Source: Gammaproteobacteria bacterium
Lineage (GTDB): Bacteria; Pseudomonadota; Gammaproteobacteria; Pseudomonadales; Pseudomonadaceae
Length of the DNA stretch: 59,115 nt
Reading direction: 5' to 3'
Assembly (NCBI GenBank): GCA_012728315.1
Contig: JAAYFI010000023.1
Location: forward strand, 1-59,115
Each line of letters starts with the position of its first letter. Within the stretch, counting starts at the first letter, position 1. Position numbers and translations under genes: made by a program. Below are positions 46,125 to 56,035 of this stretch, one piece after another. A model generated the notes under the pieces. The model was not told the DNA's origin. It did no database searches and saw nothing but the letters and a program-made list of their open reading frames with translations.

Positions 46125-47003
46125 TTAGTGTTGTGCAAGCAACAGAAGCACTGCGCATGCATCATGCGCACCGGCAAGTTTTAAGCCTTCACCAAGGGTG
46201 TTGGATTGCTGCTTATGCTTGGGCAACAGCAATACTTCTACAGGATGCGGCGCTTTACTCAGTGTTAAGCGGGCGTAAGGACTGCCTGAAGCCAGTAAAA
46301 TCGCCATAAACTCACGATCACTCCAAGCACTCTCAGGCATGATCAGCATGTGATAGTTTTTTTGCACAGCCAATACCGTATCAAGGTTCAGCGTGTAGCG
46401 GCTGATGCAGGTTTTGCGACGCAAATCTAAGCCCCGGCGTCTGGCATAAACCACAGCACAGGCAAATTCACAACTGTTCTGCTCTTGCGCCCAAAATAAC
46501 TGATCACCCAGCCAGCTGGCTTGGCGCAACTTGATCGGTTGCTCTGCTAAAAAGTGGGGTATAGCTTGAGTTATGGTTTTCTCAAAGTCGCGGTAGCTGA
46601 TAATACGAATATGGCGGCATTGCTGCGATGCTGCGAGGGCTTCTAAGTTTTGCAAGCCTGCAGCACCGGGCAGCTGCTCACTAATGCCATACACTTCGCG
46701 TAAATCAATGACAGACTCAGTGTCTACTACTTTGTTAACCAATTTAGCCAGTAAAGCGTGCGCTTCGGCTTTATCTTCTTGCACGGGACCCGACAGTGCG
46801 CTGCGCGGCAAGTCATGCAAGTGCTGCAAGTACAGATTATCTTTCCAACAAATCGTCAGTTCAGGTTTGTCTAGACCAGTAAAAGGCAGCTTTACACGCT
46901 GTGCTATCTGCTTGGGCGTAAACGTCTTGGCGTTAGTGTCCGCGCCTTTAAATACGGTCAGCAATCGTGACAGCATTGAGTTGGAAAAAGAGGGTTTATC
47001 CAT
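46125..47003 (-). CDS. Conserved protein of unknown function
   Basis: A 292-residue soluble protein with no domain I can name. It has no signal peptide or membrane segment. Features include a long basic stretch VYARRRGLDLRRKTCISRY (about 190-210) and a C-terminal half of alternating hydrophobic strands. Start ATG 47003 is chosen over a GTG 15 nt upstream. It lies between the SOS operon (about 120 nt upstream of the lexA start) and a divergent DUF2835 gene. Codon use and length support a real gene. Confidence 0.7.
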   Translation of the reverse strand: MDKPSFSNSMLSRLLTVFKGADTNAKTFTPKQIAQRVKLPFTGLDKPELTICWKDNLYLQHLHDLPRSALSGPVQEDKAEAHALLAKLVNKVVDTESVIDLREVYGISEQLPGAAGLQNLEALAASQQCRHIRIISYRDFEKTITQAIPHFLAEQPIKLRQASWLGDQLFWAQEQNSCEFACAVVYARRRGLDLRRKTCISRYTLNLDTVLAVQKNYHMLIMPESAWSDREFMAILLASGSPYARLTLSKAPHPVEVLLLPKHKQQSNTLGEGLKLAGAHDACAVLLLLAQH

Positions 47004-47114
47004 AAGCCTAGCTAACACCTTGAGATCTGTAGGAGCTGCACAAGAATACCTTCACAGTGCATGCTACACTGAGTTCGATTTTCAAAACAGTGCATAACGT
47101 ATTTAGAGTTTAGC

Positions 47115-47336
47115 ATGCTCAGTTTAGTGTTTGACATATCGATACCGGCAAAGGATTACTTGCGCGTTTACCAAGGCACAGCCAATCGCATTCTGATCCG
47201 TAGCCAAGATGGGCGCACAGTGAGTTTACCTGCGCGGCACTTGCAGCCTTTTTTAACACACAGTGGCATATCGGGTCGTTTTATTATGGATTTTAATCCT
47301 CAAGGGCAGTTATTAAATCTGCGTCGGCTAACTTAA
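47115..47336 (+). CDS. DUF2835 family small protein
   Basis: A 73-residue protein of the DUF2835 family, function unknown. Typical features are an early YLRVYQGTANRILIRSQDGR and LPARHLQPFLTHSGISGRF. It is common in pseudomonads as a short beta-rich protein. 47 nt upstream of pyrD and possibly cotranscribed. Confidence 0.8.
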   Translation: MLSLVFDISIPAKDYLRVYQGTANRILIRSQDGRTVSLPARHLQPFLTHSGISGRFIMDFNPQGQLLNLRRLT

Positions 47337-47383
47337 CCCGCTATAATTAAATTATTATTTTTAACTGATTCGATACTTATTCT

Positions 47384-48424
47384 ATGTATAACTTATCTCG
47401 TCGTTTGCTTTTTAAACTCTCCCCAGAAACTGCGCATGAGCTTACCATTGACCTGCTCGGTGCGGCGGGGCGTCTGGGTCTGACGCGGCCTTTAGTTAAA
47501 CAGCCTAGGTCATTGCCGTTGAATGTCATGGGCATTGATTTCCCCAACCCTGTTGGGCTGGCTGCGGGTTTGGATAAAAATGGCGATGCTATTTTAGGCT
47601 TATCCGGCTTAGGTTTTGGCTTTATTGAAATCGGTACAGTGACGCCGCGCGCACAACCAGGCAACCCTAAGCCCCGCCTGTTTCGCTTACCAGCAGCAGA
47701 AGGGGTGATTAACCGAATGGGGTTTAATAACCTAGGCGTAGATCATCTTGTTGCACGTGTAGAAAACGCAGGTTTTTCTGGGGTACTGGGCATTAATATC
47801 GGCAAAAACGTCGATACGCCTGTAGAAAATGCTGCTGACGATTACCTGATATGCATGGACAAGGTTTACCGCAGCGCAAGCTATATTACCGTTAATGTCA
47901 GCTCACCCAATACGCCAGGTTTGCGTTCTTTACAGTTTGGTGATTCGCTGAAAAACTTGCTCGACACCTTGCGGCAACGTCAAGAAGACTTAACCGTATT
48001 GCATGGTAAACGTGTCCCGCTAGCCATTAAAATTGCACCTGATATGAGCGATGATGAAATTGCCGAAGTGGCACATATTTTAATTGAAACCGGCATGGAT
48101 GCAGTGATTGCAACCAACACAACAGTGTCGCGCAAGGGTGTTGAAGGCATGCAGCATGCTGATGAGAGTGGTGGTTTATCAGGCGCCCCGGTGCGTGAGC
48201 AAAGTACTCATGTGGTGCGCATACTTGCTGAAACCTTAGCGGGGCGCTTACCTATTATTGCTGCAGGCGGCATTACCGAAGGCCAGCACGCTGCAGAAAA
48301 AATTCAAGCAGGCGCGAGTCTGGTGCAGGTTTACTCAGGATTTATTTACAAGGGCCCTAAGCTGATCAGAGAGTCGGTTGACGCTATCGCGGCGGCGACT
48401 GCAGCACAGAGCAATCAAGGCTAG
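47384..48424 (+). CDS. pyrD: Dihydroorotate dehydrogenase (quinone), class 2
   Basis: A 346-residue membrane-associated flavoenzyme of pyrimidine synthesis, passing electrons to the quinone pool. An amphipathic N-terminal helix ([20 protein letters not shown]) marks class 2. FMN/orotate motifs are [23 protein letters not shown], the catalytic-serine region [11 protein letters not shown] and IAAGGI. Neighbours rmf and rlmL match the Pseudomonas order. Confidence 0.97.
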   Translation: MYNLSRRLLFKLSPETAHELTIDLLGAAGRLGLTRPLVKQPRSLPLNVMGIDFPNPVGLAAGLDKNGDAILGLSGLGFGFIEIGTVTPRAQPGNPKPRLFRLPAAEGVINRMGFNNLGVDHLVARVENAGFSGVLGINIGKNVDTPVENAADDYLICMDKVYRSASYITVNVSSPNTPGLRSLQFGDSLKNLLDTLRQRQEDLTVLHGKRVPLAIKIAPDMSDDEIAEVAHILIETGMDAVIATNTTVSRKGVEGMQHADESGGLSGAPVREQSTHVVRILAETLAGRLPIIAAGGITEGQHAAEKIQAGASLVQVYSGFIYKGPKLIRESVDAIAAATAAQSNQG

Positions 48425-48433
48425 CCTAGGCAA

Positions 48434-48461
48434 TCGTGAGGCCCAAGCTGGTGCCTCACGA
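48434..48461. terminator. Hairpin after pyrD
   Basis: TCGTGAGGC/GCCTCACGA is a 9 bp stem with a 10 nt loop between convergent pyrD and rmf. There is no clear T-run, so termination strength is uncertain. Confidence 0.5.
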
Positions 48462-48477
48462 CATAACATAATGATGA

Positions 48478-48693
48478 TTACCCTACGGCATTGAGCTCAT
48501 TCAGTCGATGAATGCCAGCTGTACCACGATAACCATCCCAGTTATCGCCACGTCCTTCTCGCCAGCCGTTTAACCAAGCTTGGCGAGCAGCTGCTAAATT
48601 AAATGGACAGAGTTCGCGCGACTTACCAGTGATACCATGTTGGTAGCCACGTAAAAAAGCACGCTCTAACGGATCACGCTTGAGTCTTCTCAT
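48478..48693 (-). CDS. rmf: Ribosome modulation factor
   Basis: A 71-residue basic protein that dimerises 70S ribosomes into inactive 100S particles in stationary phase. The typical N-terminus MRRLKRDPLERAFLRGY and the WLNGWREGRGDNW motif are present. A 7 bp hairpin lies in its leader (see the 48694-49107 entry). Confidence 0.95.
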   Translation of the reverse strand: MRRLKRDPLERAFLRGYQHGITGKSRELCPFNLAAARQAWLNGWREGRGDNWDGYRGTAGIHRLNELNAVG

Positions 48694-49107
48694 TGGGTGT
48701 AGCCCTCAGTATTTGACTTGAATTGTTACCGCCGGCTTTGAAAGAAAGCCGTATACTGTACAGATAAGAAACCCATATGCTCCTGAATAAGTTTCTGGCA
48801 TTACACAGGTGTGCAAGCTATGGATAGTTCTAACCAATGCTTAAGGATCATGGAATGATTATTTTCATATATGCCGCCCTGTTTTGTAACAGAAAACGCA
48901 TAAGTGACAATTTGTTTCAGAGCACAAAGCAGCAACATCTGCATTAACGCTGCGTTGCACCTGAGTAAGGTTTAAAATAAGCCCAGCCAATTGAGCAAAA
49001 AATTTTACATACAACACAGCAAATCGATGAAAGGTCAGCGTTTCGCTGTGTAAAACCATGTCCCATCTTTAGCAATCGTTTTGAATTAAGCAGCCACTGG
49101 AATATTT
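48694..49107. other. 414 nt intergenic region, rmf leader and rlmL upstream
   Basis: On the minus strand a CGGCTTT/AAAGCCG hairpin with loop CTTTC lies ~40-60 nt before the rmf ATG, and an unpaired AGGAG lies upstream near 48780. Pseudomonas rmf genes are known to carry a conserved leader RNA (the rmf motif); this region occupies the same place, but I cannot confirm the match. No gene was seen; a 64-codon open frame at 48865-49059 looks spurious. Confidence 0.45.
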
Positions 49108-51348
49108 ATGCCCGCCAATAATGAAGTTGAACTGTATTTAACCTGTCCCAAAAGCCTCGAAGGTTTATTGCTTGAGGAGGCGCAGACACTTGGTTTAACC
49201 GATGCACGTGAACAACTGGCGGGCGTCTCCGGACGAGGCACGCTCCAAGCGGCCTACAGAATGTGTTTATGGTCACGACTGGCCAACCGTGTGCTGCTGG
49301 TTCTAAAGCGCTTTAGCGTCAAAACTGTCGAAGATCTGTATCACGGCATCAATGATTTAGATTGGTCTGCGCACTTGCAAGCCACTGGCACCTTATCCGT
49401 GGAGTTTACAGGCCGGGGCTCGGGCATTGATAACACACACTTTGGTGCGCTGAAGGTTAAAGATGCCATTGTTGATGCCCTGCGCGACACGCAAGGCAAC
49501 CGTCCCTCAGTGGATAAGGTTAATCCTGATATACGCGTGCACTTACATTTACGTCGCGGTGAAGCCGTTTTGTCGTTGGATTTGTCTGGCACCAGCCTGC
49601 ATCAGCGTGGCTATCGCTTACAGCAGGGCGCAGCGCCCCTGAAAGAAAACCTGGCCGCCGCAATTTTATTGCGTGCCGGCTGGCCAGAGTTAGCCAAGCA
49701 GGGCGGAGCGCTGGTTGACCCCATGTGCGGTGTAGGCACCTTTTTAATTGAAGGCGCACTGATGGCTGCTGATGTTGCACCCAACTTGCGCCGTGAGCGC
49801 TGGGGATTTACCCATTGGCTCGGACACAAGCCGGACATCTGGCAAGCACTGCATGCCGAAGCTCAGCAACGCGCCCAAACCGGTTTAGCCAAACCCCCAT
49901 TATGGATTCGCGGCTATGAAGCGGATCCTCGACTGATCCAACCTGCGCGCAATAATATCGAGCGCGCGGGCTTAGCCCGTTGGGTCAATATTTATCAAGG
50001 CGAGCTGGCCACGTTTGAGCCTAAGCCTGATCAAGGTCAAACAGGTTTGGTTGTCACCAACCCACCTTACGGAGAACGCTTGGGCGATGAAGCCAGCTTA
50101 TTATACCTTTACCAGTATTTAGGCGAGCGCTTACGCAGTGTCTGTCTAGGTTGGCAAGCCGCTGTATTTACTGGAGCCCCAGAGCTGGGTAAACGCATGG
50201 GATTGCGCAGCCATAAACAGTATTCACTGTTTAATGGTGCTTTACCGTGCCGCTTGTTGTTGTTTAATGTCACTGCAGACCGCTTTGTCACTTCAGAGCG
50301 AATCACCAGCGCCTCGCAAACTCAAGCGTCGCAGCAACTGAACGAGGCTCCACGTTTAACCGGTGAGGCTCAGGTTAGCCCCGCTGCAACGCAAACCGCT
50401 CGCTTAAGTGAAGGCGGGCAAATGTTTGCTAATCGCCTACAAAAAAACCTTAAACAGCTGGGTAAATGGGTGCGCAAAGAGCAGATTGAATGCTATCGCC
50501 TCTATGATGCCGATATGCCTGAGTATGCTCTAGCTATTGACGTCTACGCTGACTGGCTGCATGTGCAAGAATATGCAGCGCCACGCTCAATCGATCCAGA
50601 AAAGGCGCAAGGTCGCTTCTTAGATGCTTTAGCCGCTATTCCTACAGTGATGGATGTGCCACCTGAACGTATTGTTATTAAACGGCGTGAACGCCAAGCC
50701 GGCACCCGTCAATATGAGCGCCAAGCTGAGCGCGGGCAGTTTATGCAGGTCTCGGAAGGTGGCATTAAGCTGCTGGTCAATTTAACCGACTATTTGGATA
50801 CAGGCCTGTTTCTAGATCATCGCCCGATGCGCATGCGTATTCAGAGAGAGGCTGCAGGCAAACGTTTTTTGAATCTGTTTTGTTATACCGCAGTGGCTAC
50901 GGTGCATGCTGCGCAAGGCGGCGCACGCAGTACAACCAGCGTTGACTTATCCAAAACGTACTTAGACTGGGCAAAGCGCAATTTAGCCCTCAATGGTTTT
51001 TCTGATAAACATCATTTGGTGCATGCTGATGTAATGGCTTGGCTAGAAAATGATCGTGAAACCTATGATCTGATTTTTGTTGACCCACCCACTTTTTCTA
51101 ACTCAAAACGCATGGATGATGTCTTCGATATTCAAAGAGATCATGTGCTCTTGCTCGATCGCGCCATGGCACGCTTAGCTCCGGGTGGCAGCTTGTATTT
51201 TTCAAATAACTTCCGCCGTTTTGTTATGGATGACAGTATTGCGGCACGCTACCAGGTCACCAATATTACCGCACAGAGCTTTGATCCGGATTTTGCCCGC
51301 AATAAGAAAATTCACCAAGCATGGCATTTAACCCAGCGCGCGGACTGA
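49108..51348 (+). CDS. rlmL: 23S rRNA methyltransferase RlmKL
   Basis: A 746-residue fusion enzyme. The N-terminal half (THUMP domain about 50-165, then an MTase with DPMCGVGTFLIEGA and NPPYGERLG) makes m2G2445. The C-terminal half (NLFCYTAVATVHAAQGGA and FVDPPTFSNSKRM) makes m7G2069 in 23S rRNA. Both catalytic domains look intact. A polar linker rich in Ser/Thr/Gln lies at about 395-435. Confidence 0.96.
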   Translation: MPANNEVELYLTCPKSLEGLLLEEAQTLGLTDAREQLAGVSGRGTLQAAYRMCLWSRLANRVLLVLKRFSVKTVEDLYHGINDLDWSAHLQATGTLSVEFTGRGSGIDNTHFGALKVKDAIVDALRDTQGNRPSVDKVNPDIRVHLHLRRGEAVLSLDLSGTSLHQRGYRLQQGAAPLKENLAAAILLRAGWPELAKQGGALVDPMCGVGTFLIEGALMAADVAPNLRRERWGFTHWLGHKPDIWQALHAEAQQRAQTGLAKPPLWIRGYEADPRLIQPARNNIERAGLARWVNIYQGELATFEPKPDQGQTGLVVTNPPYGERLGDEASLLYLYQYLGERLRSVCLGWQAAVFTGAPELGKRMGLRSHKQYSLFNGALPCRLLLFNVTADRFVTSERITSASQTQASQQLNEAPRLTGEAQVSPAATQTARLSEGGQMFANRLQKNLKQLGKWVRKEQIECYRLYDADMPEYALAIDVYADWLHVQEYAAPRSIDPEKAQGRFLDALAAIPTVMDVPPERIVIKRRERQAGTRQYERQAERGQFMQVSEGGIKLLVNLTDYLDTGLFLDHRPMRMRIQREAAGKRFLNLFCYTAVATVHAAQGGARSTTSVDLSKTYLDWAKRNLALNGFSDKHHLVHADVMAWLENDRETYDLIFVDPPTFSNSKRMDDVFDIQRDHVLLLDRAMARLAPGGSLYFSNNFRRFVMDDSIAARYQVTNITAQSFDPDFARNKKIHQAWHLTQRAD

Positions 51349-51443
51349 TTTATGTCGTCTATTGATGCCGCTCAGCGTATGATAGCAATCTTGCAATGTT
51401 TGCAATTTAACAACAGAAAAGTGACCCACCGGGAGGTGCTTAG

Positions 51444-52451
51444 ATGAACGATAAAACTAAACAATCTGCTGTGACACCAGCAGGTGAAAAACTACAAAAA
51501 GTGTTAGCACGTATGGGCGTTGGCTCTCGTCGTGAAATGGAACAGTGGATCAGCGAAGGCCGCGTTCAAGTCAATTCACGTGTGGCTAAGTTAGGCACTC
51601 GAGTGGATGCTCTAGATGCCATCACTGTTGATGGGCGCCCCTTGAAAAATGACACAGCAGATTACCTGCAACGCCGTGTATTGATTTATAACAAGCCAGA
51701 CGGCGAGGTGTGCACACGCAACGACCCAGAAGGGCGTCCGACCGTATTTGATCGTATTCCGCGCCCCCATGCAGGACGCTGGATCAATATTGGTCGTTTA
51801 GATATCAACACGACAGGCTTGCTGATGTTTACCACAGACGGTGAACTGGCTAATCGCTTAATGCATCCTTCCTACCAGATGGATCGCGAATACGCAGTGC
51901 GTGTGCGCGGTGAAGTGACCGAAGAGATGATTGATAACCTGAAGCGCGGCGTGATGCTTGACGACGGCCCAGCAAAGTTTACCGATATTCAGGCGGCCCC
52001 CGGCGGTGAAGGTTTTAACCGTTGGTATCACTGCGTGGTGATGGAAGGCCGTAACCGAGAAGTGCGGCGCTTGTGGGAGTCACAAGGTGTTGTGGTCAGT
52101 CGCCTTAAGCGTGTGCGCTTTGGTCCCGTATTCTTAACGTCCGATTTAAGTATGGGACGCTGGCGTGAAATGGGGCAGGCCGAGGTGGACATTTTAAGCA
52201 AAGAAGTTGGCTTAGAACCCATTGCCTTGCCTGAAATGAGCCTAAAGGCCAAAGAAAAACTTGAGCGTCAGCAACGCAAAACCGCCAAGCCCGTTGCCGC
52301 AGGCCGCAATACTCGCCGTGGCGCAGATAAAACAGTCTACACAACCAGCAAAGAGCAACCTATTGAGTTTGCTAAAGACTCAAGAAAACCACGCTCAACA
52401 GGCAGTGCTACACACAAAAAAACGCCGACACGTCGTCTGCGTCCTGAATAA
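51444..52451 (+). CDS. rluB: 23S rRNA pseudouridine synthase RluB
   Basis: A 335-residue synthase forming pseudouridine 2605 in 23S rRNA. An S4 RNA-binding domain (about 18-75) precedes the RsuA-type catalytic domain, with the catalytic Asp in NIGRLDINTTGLLMFT. A basic unstructured tail (about 265-335) ends RRLRPE. A strong GGGAGGTG ribosome site precedes the ATG. RluB rather than RluE/F is inferred from overall similarity and the tail. Confidence 0.92.
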   Translation: MNDKTKQSAVTPAGEKLQKVLARMGVGSRREMEQWISEGRVQVNSRVAKLGTRVDALDAITVDGRPLKNDTADYLQRRVLIYNKPDGEVCTRNDPEGRPTVFDRIPRPHAGRWINIGRLDINTTGLLMFTTDGELANRLMHPSYQMDREYAVRVRGEVTEEMIDNLKRGVMLDDGPAKFTDIQAAPGGEGFNRWYHCVVMEGRNREVRRLWESQGVVVSRLKRVRFGPVFLTSDLSMGRWREMGQAEVDILSKEVGLEPIALPEMSLKAKEKLERQQRKTAKPVAAGRNTRRGADKTVYTTSKEQPIEFAKDSRKPRSTGSATHKKTPTRRLRPE

Positions 52452-52463
52452 GGCCTGCCATGC

Positions 52464-52496
52464 AATCAGCGCCTTTAATCATTTAAGGCGCTGATT
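52464..52496. terminator. Shared hairpin of rluB and the GGDEF gene
   Basis: A 12 bp stem, AATCAGCGCCTT/AAGGCGCTGATT, with a 9 nt loop lies between the convergent genes. Its right arm encodes the last codons of the GGDEF protein. There is no strong T-run. Confidence 0.6.
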
Positions 52497-53406
52497 GAAC
52501 TTGATTGCGCCCGTTACGCTTAGCCGCATATAAGGCAATATCAGAACGCTGCAAAAGACTTGTGATGGTATCTTCAGCAGTGAGTGCTGCGCAGCCTATA
52601 CTTGCCGTGACATCAATATCCTGAGCCGCATGATTAATCTGTAGATTTTTCAAGCTTTCAAGCAAGCGTTCAGCAGCCACAATAGCGTGCTCTTTGCAGG
52701 TATTGGGCAGTACCGCTAAAAACTCTTCACCACCGTAGCGAAACAAAGCGTCAGTGATGCGCAACTGCTTTTCAATATGCTGCGCAATCTTGACTAAAAC
52801 CAAATCGCCCGCACTATGACCATAACGATCATTGATGCTCTTAAAGTAATCTATATCAATCATCAGCACAGAGAGCGCTTGCTTGTGGCGCTGTGCAGTA
52901 TCAATATCACGCTGCAAAGTCTGCTGCATCGATATGCGGTTGCCGACCCCGGTTAACGGATCTTTTAAAGCGCTATTTAGCGCTGCGGCATACAACAAAC
53001 CATTGCGCAGCGGGAATACTAGACTGGTAATAATAGACTCGAAATCACCCAGTTCGTGCTCACTAAAGCTTTCGGCGCGGCTAAATATGATATCGCCTAA
53101 ATACTCACCTTGATAATTGAGCTGGTAGGTAACGCTATGTTTTTGGCTCAAGCCCAATGCCACAATGATATTGTGCCCAGCATGGTTGTACGTCAGTGAA
53201 TCATAGGCAATCATACGCTGCGATATCTGGAAAAAAGTATCCATGATCACTTGTATGTCCAAGGAGCTTTGTAACTGATTTGACAACAGTTGGCGCAATT
53301 CTTCGTGTGTTAACGTAATCAGCGGCAGTTCTTTTACCGTGCTTGCCATGCGCTTGGCTGCACTACTGTCTAGATTGATAACATTTGAATTGAGCTGGGT
53401 GTTCAT
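52483..53406 (-). CDS. GGDEF diguanylate cyclase
   Basis: A 307-residue cytoplasmic protein. Residues ~1-140 are a sensory region without a motif I can name, perhaps GAF-like. The C-terminal GGDEF domain has RYGGEEF as active site. RITD, five residues before it, is an intact inhibitory c-di-GMP site (RxxD), so an active, product-inhibited cyclase is expected. Start 53406 (MNTQLNSN) has AAGGAAC upstream. No membrane segment. The signal sensed is unknown. Confidence 0.9.
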   Translation of the reverse strand: MNTQLNSNVINLDSSAAKRMASTVKELPLITLTHEELRQLLSNQLQSSLDIQVIMDTFFQISQRMIAYDSLTYNHAGHNIIVALGLSQKHSVTYQLNYQGEYLGDIIFSRAESFSEHELGDFESIITSLVFPLRNGLLYAAALNSALKDPLTGVGNRISMQQTLQRDIDTAQRHKQALSVLMIDIDYFKSINDRYGHSAGDLVLVKIAQHIEKQLRITDALFRYGGEEFLAVLPNTCKEHAIVAAERLLESLKNLQINHAAQDIDVTASIGCAALTAEDTITSLLQRSDIALYAAKRNGRNQVQSAP

Positions 53407-53722
53407 AAGTTGTTGTTCCTTAAGCGTTCCTATGCACACTCAAGCTATTATCATGCCAACTTTTAAAAACCCTTTATTTTCAATAACTTATGTCAACACT
53501 TTAAGTAACTGTCAAAAAAACATTGCAAAAAGCCATCACTTTAAAAACAGTAGCCTGAGCCTGTCAGGATTATGGCGGAGCGGGGGAGTAATAAAAAAAG
53601 ACAAAATAGGGAAGAGCGGAAGGATTTTTTAAGGACCTCGCCTATCGACATGGATTCACGGCGCTACACCCGCAGGCTATGGCGCCGTAAAAAGAAGATG
53701 TCAGGCAAACGAACTCAGTCAT
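53407..53722. other. 316 nt intergenic region between the GGDEF gene and yciK
   Basis: It holds the GGDEF promoter region and an ACGGCGC/GCGCCGT hairpin (53658-53688). A basic 28-codon open frame (53651-53737, + strand, runs into yciK) begins with ATG but has no support as a gene. Confidence 0.4.
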
Positions 53723-54460
53723 TTACTGTGCATTAAAGGCTTGGCCCGTCACGCCTGTGCTATCCGGTCCCATAAGGTACAAGTAAAGCGGCATAATCTC
53801 ATCAGGCGTTGGGTTGTTGAGTGGATTCTCTCCCGGATAAGCATGGGCGCGCATATCTGTGCGAGTTGCTCCCGGATTAAGGCTATTGGCACGAACCGTA
53901 GTCCCTTCCAGCTCGTCGGCCATCACCTGCATAAGCCCTTCAGTGGCGAATTTAGACACTGCATAAGCACCCCAGTATGCGCGACCTTTGCGGCCAACAC
54001 TGCTGGAAGTAAAGATCACTGAAGCGTCATTCGATAAACGCAATAATGGCAGCAGAGCACTGGTTAACATAAACATTGCATTAACGTTAATCTGCATCAC
54101 CTTGGCAAAGTTTTCTCCAGCTAACTGCTCAAGCGGTGTGCGTGGGCCTAAAATGGACGCATTGTGCAAAATGCCATCAAGGCAGCCGAACTCGGACTCA
54201 ATCATAGCACCCAGCTCGTCATAGGCTTCTTTACTGGCTTTCTCTAAGTCCAATGGAATGACCACAGGCTCAGGATGCCCGGCAGCAACAATTTCATCGT
54301 ATACCGCATTAAGATTTTTTTCGGTTTTACCCAGTAAGAGCACTGTGGCACCATGGGCGGCATAAGTACGTGCGGCGGCTGCGCCAATACCACGTCCAGC
54401 GCCCGTTACTAGAATTGTCCGACCCTTTAATAACTCAGCGGGTGCAGTGTAATCAAACAT
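53723..54460 (-). CDS. yciK: YciK-type short-chain dehydrogenase
   Basis: A 245-residue SDR oxidoreductase. The NAD(P) motif is TGAGRGIG, the catalytic Ser is in FTSSSVGRKGR, and the Tyr/Lys are in YAVSK. It sits with mupP and ubiG as in Pseudomonas. The substrate is not known for this family. Confidence 0.9.
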   Translation of the reverse strand: MFDYTAPAELLKGRTILVTGAGRGIGAAAARTYAAHGATVLLLGKTEKNLNAVYDEIVAAGHPEPVVIPLDLEKASKEAYDELGAMIESEFGCLDGILHNASILGPRTPLEQLAGENFAKVMQINVNAMFMLTSALLPLLRLSNDASVIFTSSSVGRKGRAYWGAYAVSKFATEGLMQVMADELEGTTVRANSLNPGATRTDMRAHAYPGENPLNNPTPDEIMPLYLYLMGPDSTGVTGQAFNAQ

Positions 54461-54541
54461 AACTTTTCTCTTTTAAATCAATAAGTTAGACCAAATTATT
54501 CATCTAGATTCGATGCTGGTAAATAGTTAAGTGAGCCGTGC

Positions 54542-55213
54542 TTAGCAATGGCATTGTGCTTCTAACAAAAACTCTAATTCAGTAATTGTATCAATCACAG
54601 CGTCAGCCCCCCAATGAGCCGGGTTGTCATCTGCCGAGATGTAGCCGTAACGCACGGCAACAGTATGCATCTGTGCTGCACGTCCGGCATCAATATCACG
54701 CTTACCATCACCGACATAGATCACTTGCCGCGGGTCAAGTTGCAGCTGCTCGCTCGCCGCCAACAGCATGTCCGGGGCCGGCTTACTGTTGCGCACATGC
54801 TCAGGGCAGAGCAGCACTGCGCTTCGTGCAGATAAATTCAGCGCATCCATAATGGGCTGGGCAAAACGCAGTGGTTTATTAGTTGCAACACCCCAGCGGA
54901 TACCGGCACCCTCGAGCCGCTCTAATAAAGGAAGTACCCCAGGAAAGGGCTCGGTAAACAGCGCATATTGCTGCTCATAATGGGCCAGAAAGGCTTCGCA
55001 TAAAGCCTCTGCAGCAGGGTCATCTTGCTCCAAAGCAAAAGCGTAACTCACCATGGCTCGTGCACCATGTGAGACGCATTGACGAAAACCCGCCTCATCG
55101 TCCAGTGGCATCAGTCCACGCTGTGCACGCATATTTTGCACAATGGCATAAAAATCTTTGGCTGTATCGAGTAATGTACCGTCTAGATCAAACAGCACCG
55201 CTTCTATACGCAT
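54542..55213 (-). CDS. mupP: N-acetylmuramic acid 6-phosphate phosphatase MupP
   Basis: A 223-residue HAD hydrolase with the nucleophile motif LFDLDGTLLDT, motif II GVATNKPL and acidic motif GDGKRDIDAG. In Pseudomonas the gene at this place, next to ubiG, is MupP of the cell-wall recycling path that confers intrinsic fosfomycin tolerance. It also resembles phosphoglycolate phosphatase (Gph); context favours MupP. Its start overlaps the ubiG stop by 1 nt. Confidence 0.88.
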   Translation of the reverse strand: MRIEAVLFDLDGTLLDTAKDFYAIVQNMRAQRGLMPLDDEAGFRQCVSHGARAMVSYAFALEQDDPAAEALCEAFLAHYEQQYALFTEPFPGVLPLLERLEGAGIRWGVATNKPLRFAQPIMDALNLSARSAVLLCPEHVRNSKPAPDMLLAASEQLQLDPRQVIYVGDGKRDIDAGRAAQMHTVAVRYGYISADDNPAHWGADAVIDTITELEFLLEAQCHC

Positions 55214-55911
55214 CAGGCATCCTTGGTGGTGTAAAGCATGTAATTGACATCCACATCGGCTTCAAGCTTGTAGCGTTTTGTTAGCGGATTGTAGGTCAGG
55301 CCAATAATATCCTGCACCTGCAAACCAGCCGCACGACTCCAAGCCCCTAACTCAGAAGGGCGAATAAACTTTTTGAAATCATGGGTGCCACGCGGCAGCA
55401 GACGCATGATGTATTCTGCACCGACAATGGCAAACAAATAGGCCTTAGGGTTGCGATTGATGGTGGAGAAAAAAACTTGCCCGCCCGGTTTAACTAAGGT
55501 GTAGCAGGCCCGAATAATCGAGGCAGGATCGGGTACATGCTCAAGCATCTCCAAGCAAGTGACCACATCAAACTGCCCAGGCATCTCTTCCGCCAAGGCC
55601 TCAGCGGTGATTTGTCGATAAGTGACCTCAACACCACTTTCAAGCTGATGTAAGCGCGCAACCGCTAAGGGCGCTTCACCCATATCAATCCCGGTAACCT
55701 GCGCGCCACGCTGCGCCATTGCTTCACTTAAAATGCCACCACCGCAACCAACATCTAAAACTTTTTTTCCAGCTAAAGATACGCGCTCATCAATCCAATT
55801 GACGCGCAGCGGATTGATATCATGCAAAGGTTTAAACTCACTTTCACGATCCCACCAGCGGTGAGCTAAGGCTTCAAACTTCGCAATTTCAGCATGGTCT
55901 ACATTGGTCAT
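55213..55911 (-). CDS. ubiG: Ubiquinone biosynthesis O-methyltransferase UbiG
   Basis: A 232-residue SAM methyltransferase doing both O-methylations of the ubiquinone ring. Motif I is [16 protein letters not shown]. The N-terminal [19 protein letters not shown] and the later [20 protein letters not shown] are UbiG signatures. First gene of the ubiG-mupP pair. Confidence 0.97.
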   Translation of the reverse strand: MTNVDHAEIAKFEALAHRWWDRESEFKPLHDINPLRVNWIDERVSLAGKKVLDVGCGGGILSEAMAQRGAQVTGIDMGEAPLAVARLHQLESGVEVTYRQITAEALAEEMPGQFDVVTCLEMLEHVPDPASIIRACYTLVKPGGQVFFSTINRNPKAYLFAIVGAEYIMRLLPRGTHDFKKFIRPSELGAWSRAAGLQVQDIIGLTYNPLTKRYKLEADVDVNYMLYTTKDA

Positions 55912-56035
55912 AACCTAGTCCTATACAATAAGTGCTGCGATTTAATACGCACATCATGCCAGTTTTTCTAGATTGCTGCCTTAGAGATGCTCATAAGACG
56001 ATAAAAACATCTTTAATTTGCTTTAAGTCAATTCT

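Noticed and set aside
48865..49059. A 64-codon open frame on the minus strand upstream of rmf
   Set aside because: No ribosome site, no protein-like composition, and it lies in the rmf/rlmL control region.
53651..53737. A 28-codon very basic open frame between the GGDEF gene and yciK
   Set aside because: It overlaps the 3' end of yciK and a GC-rich hairpin; the only AAGGA-like site is about 14 nt too far upstream.
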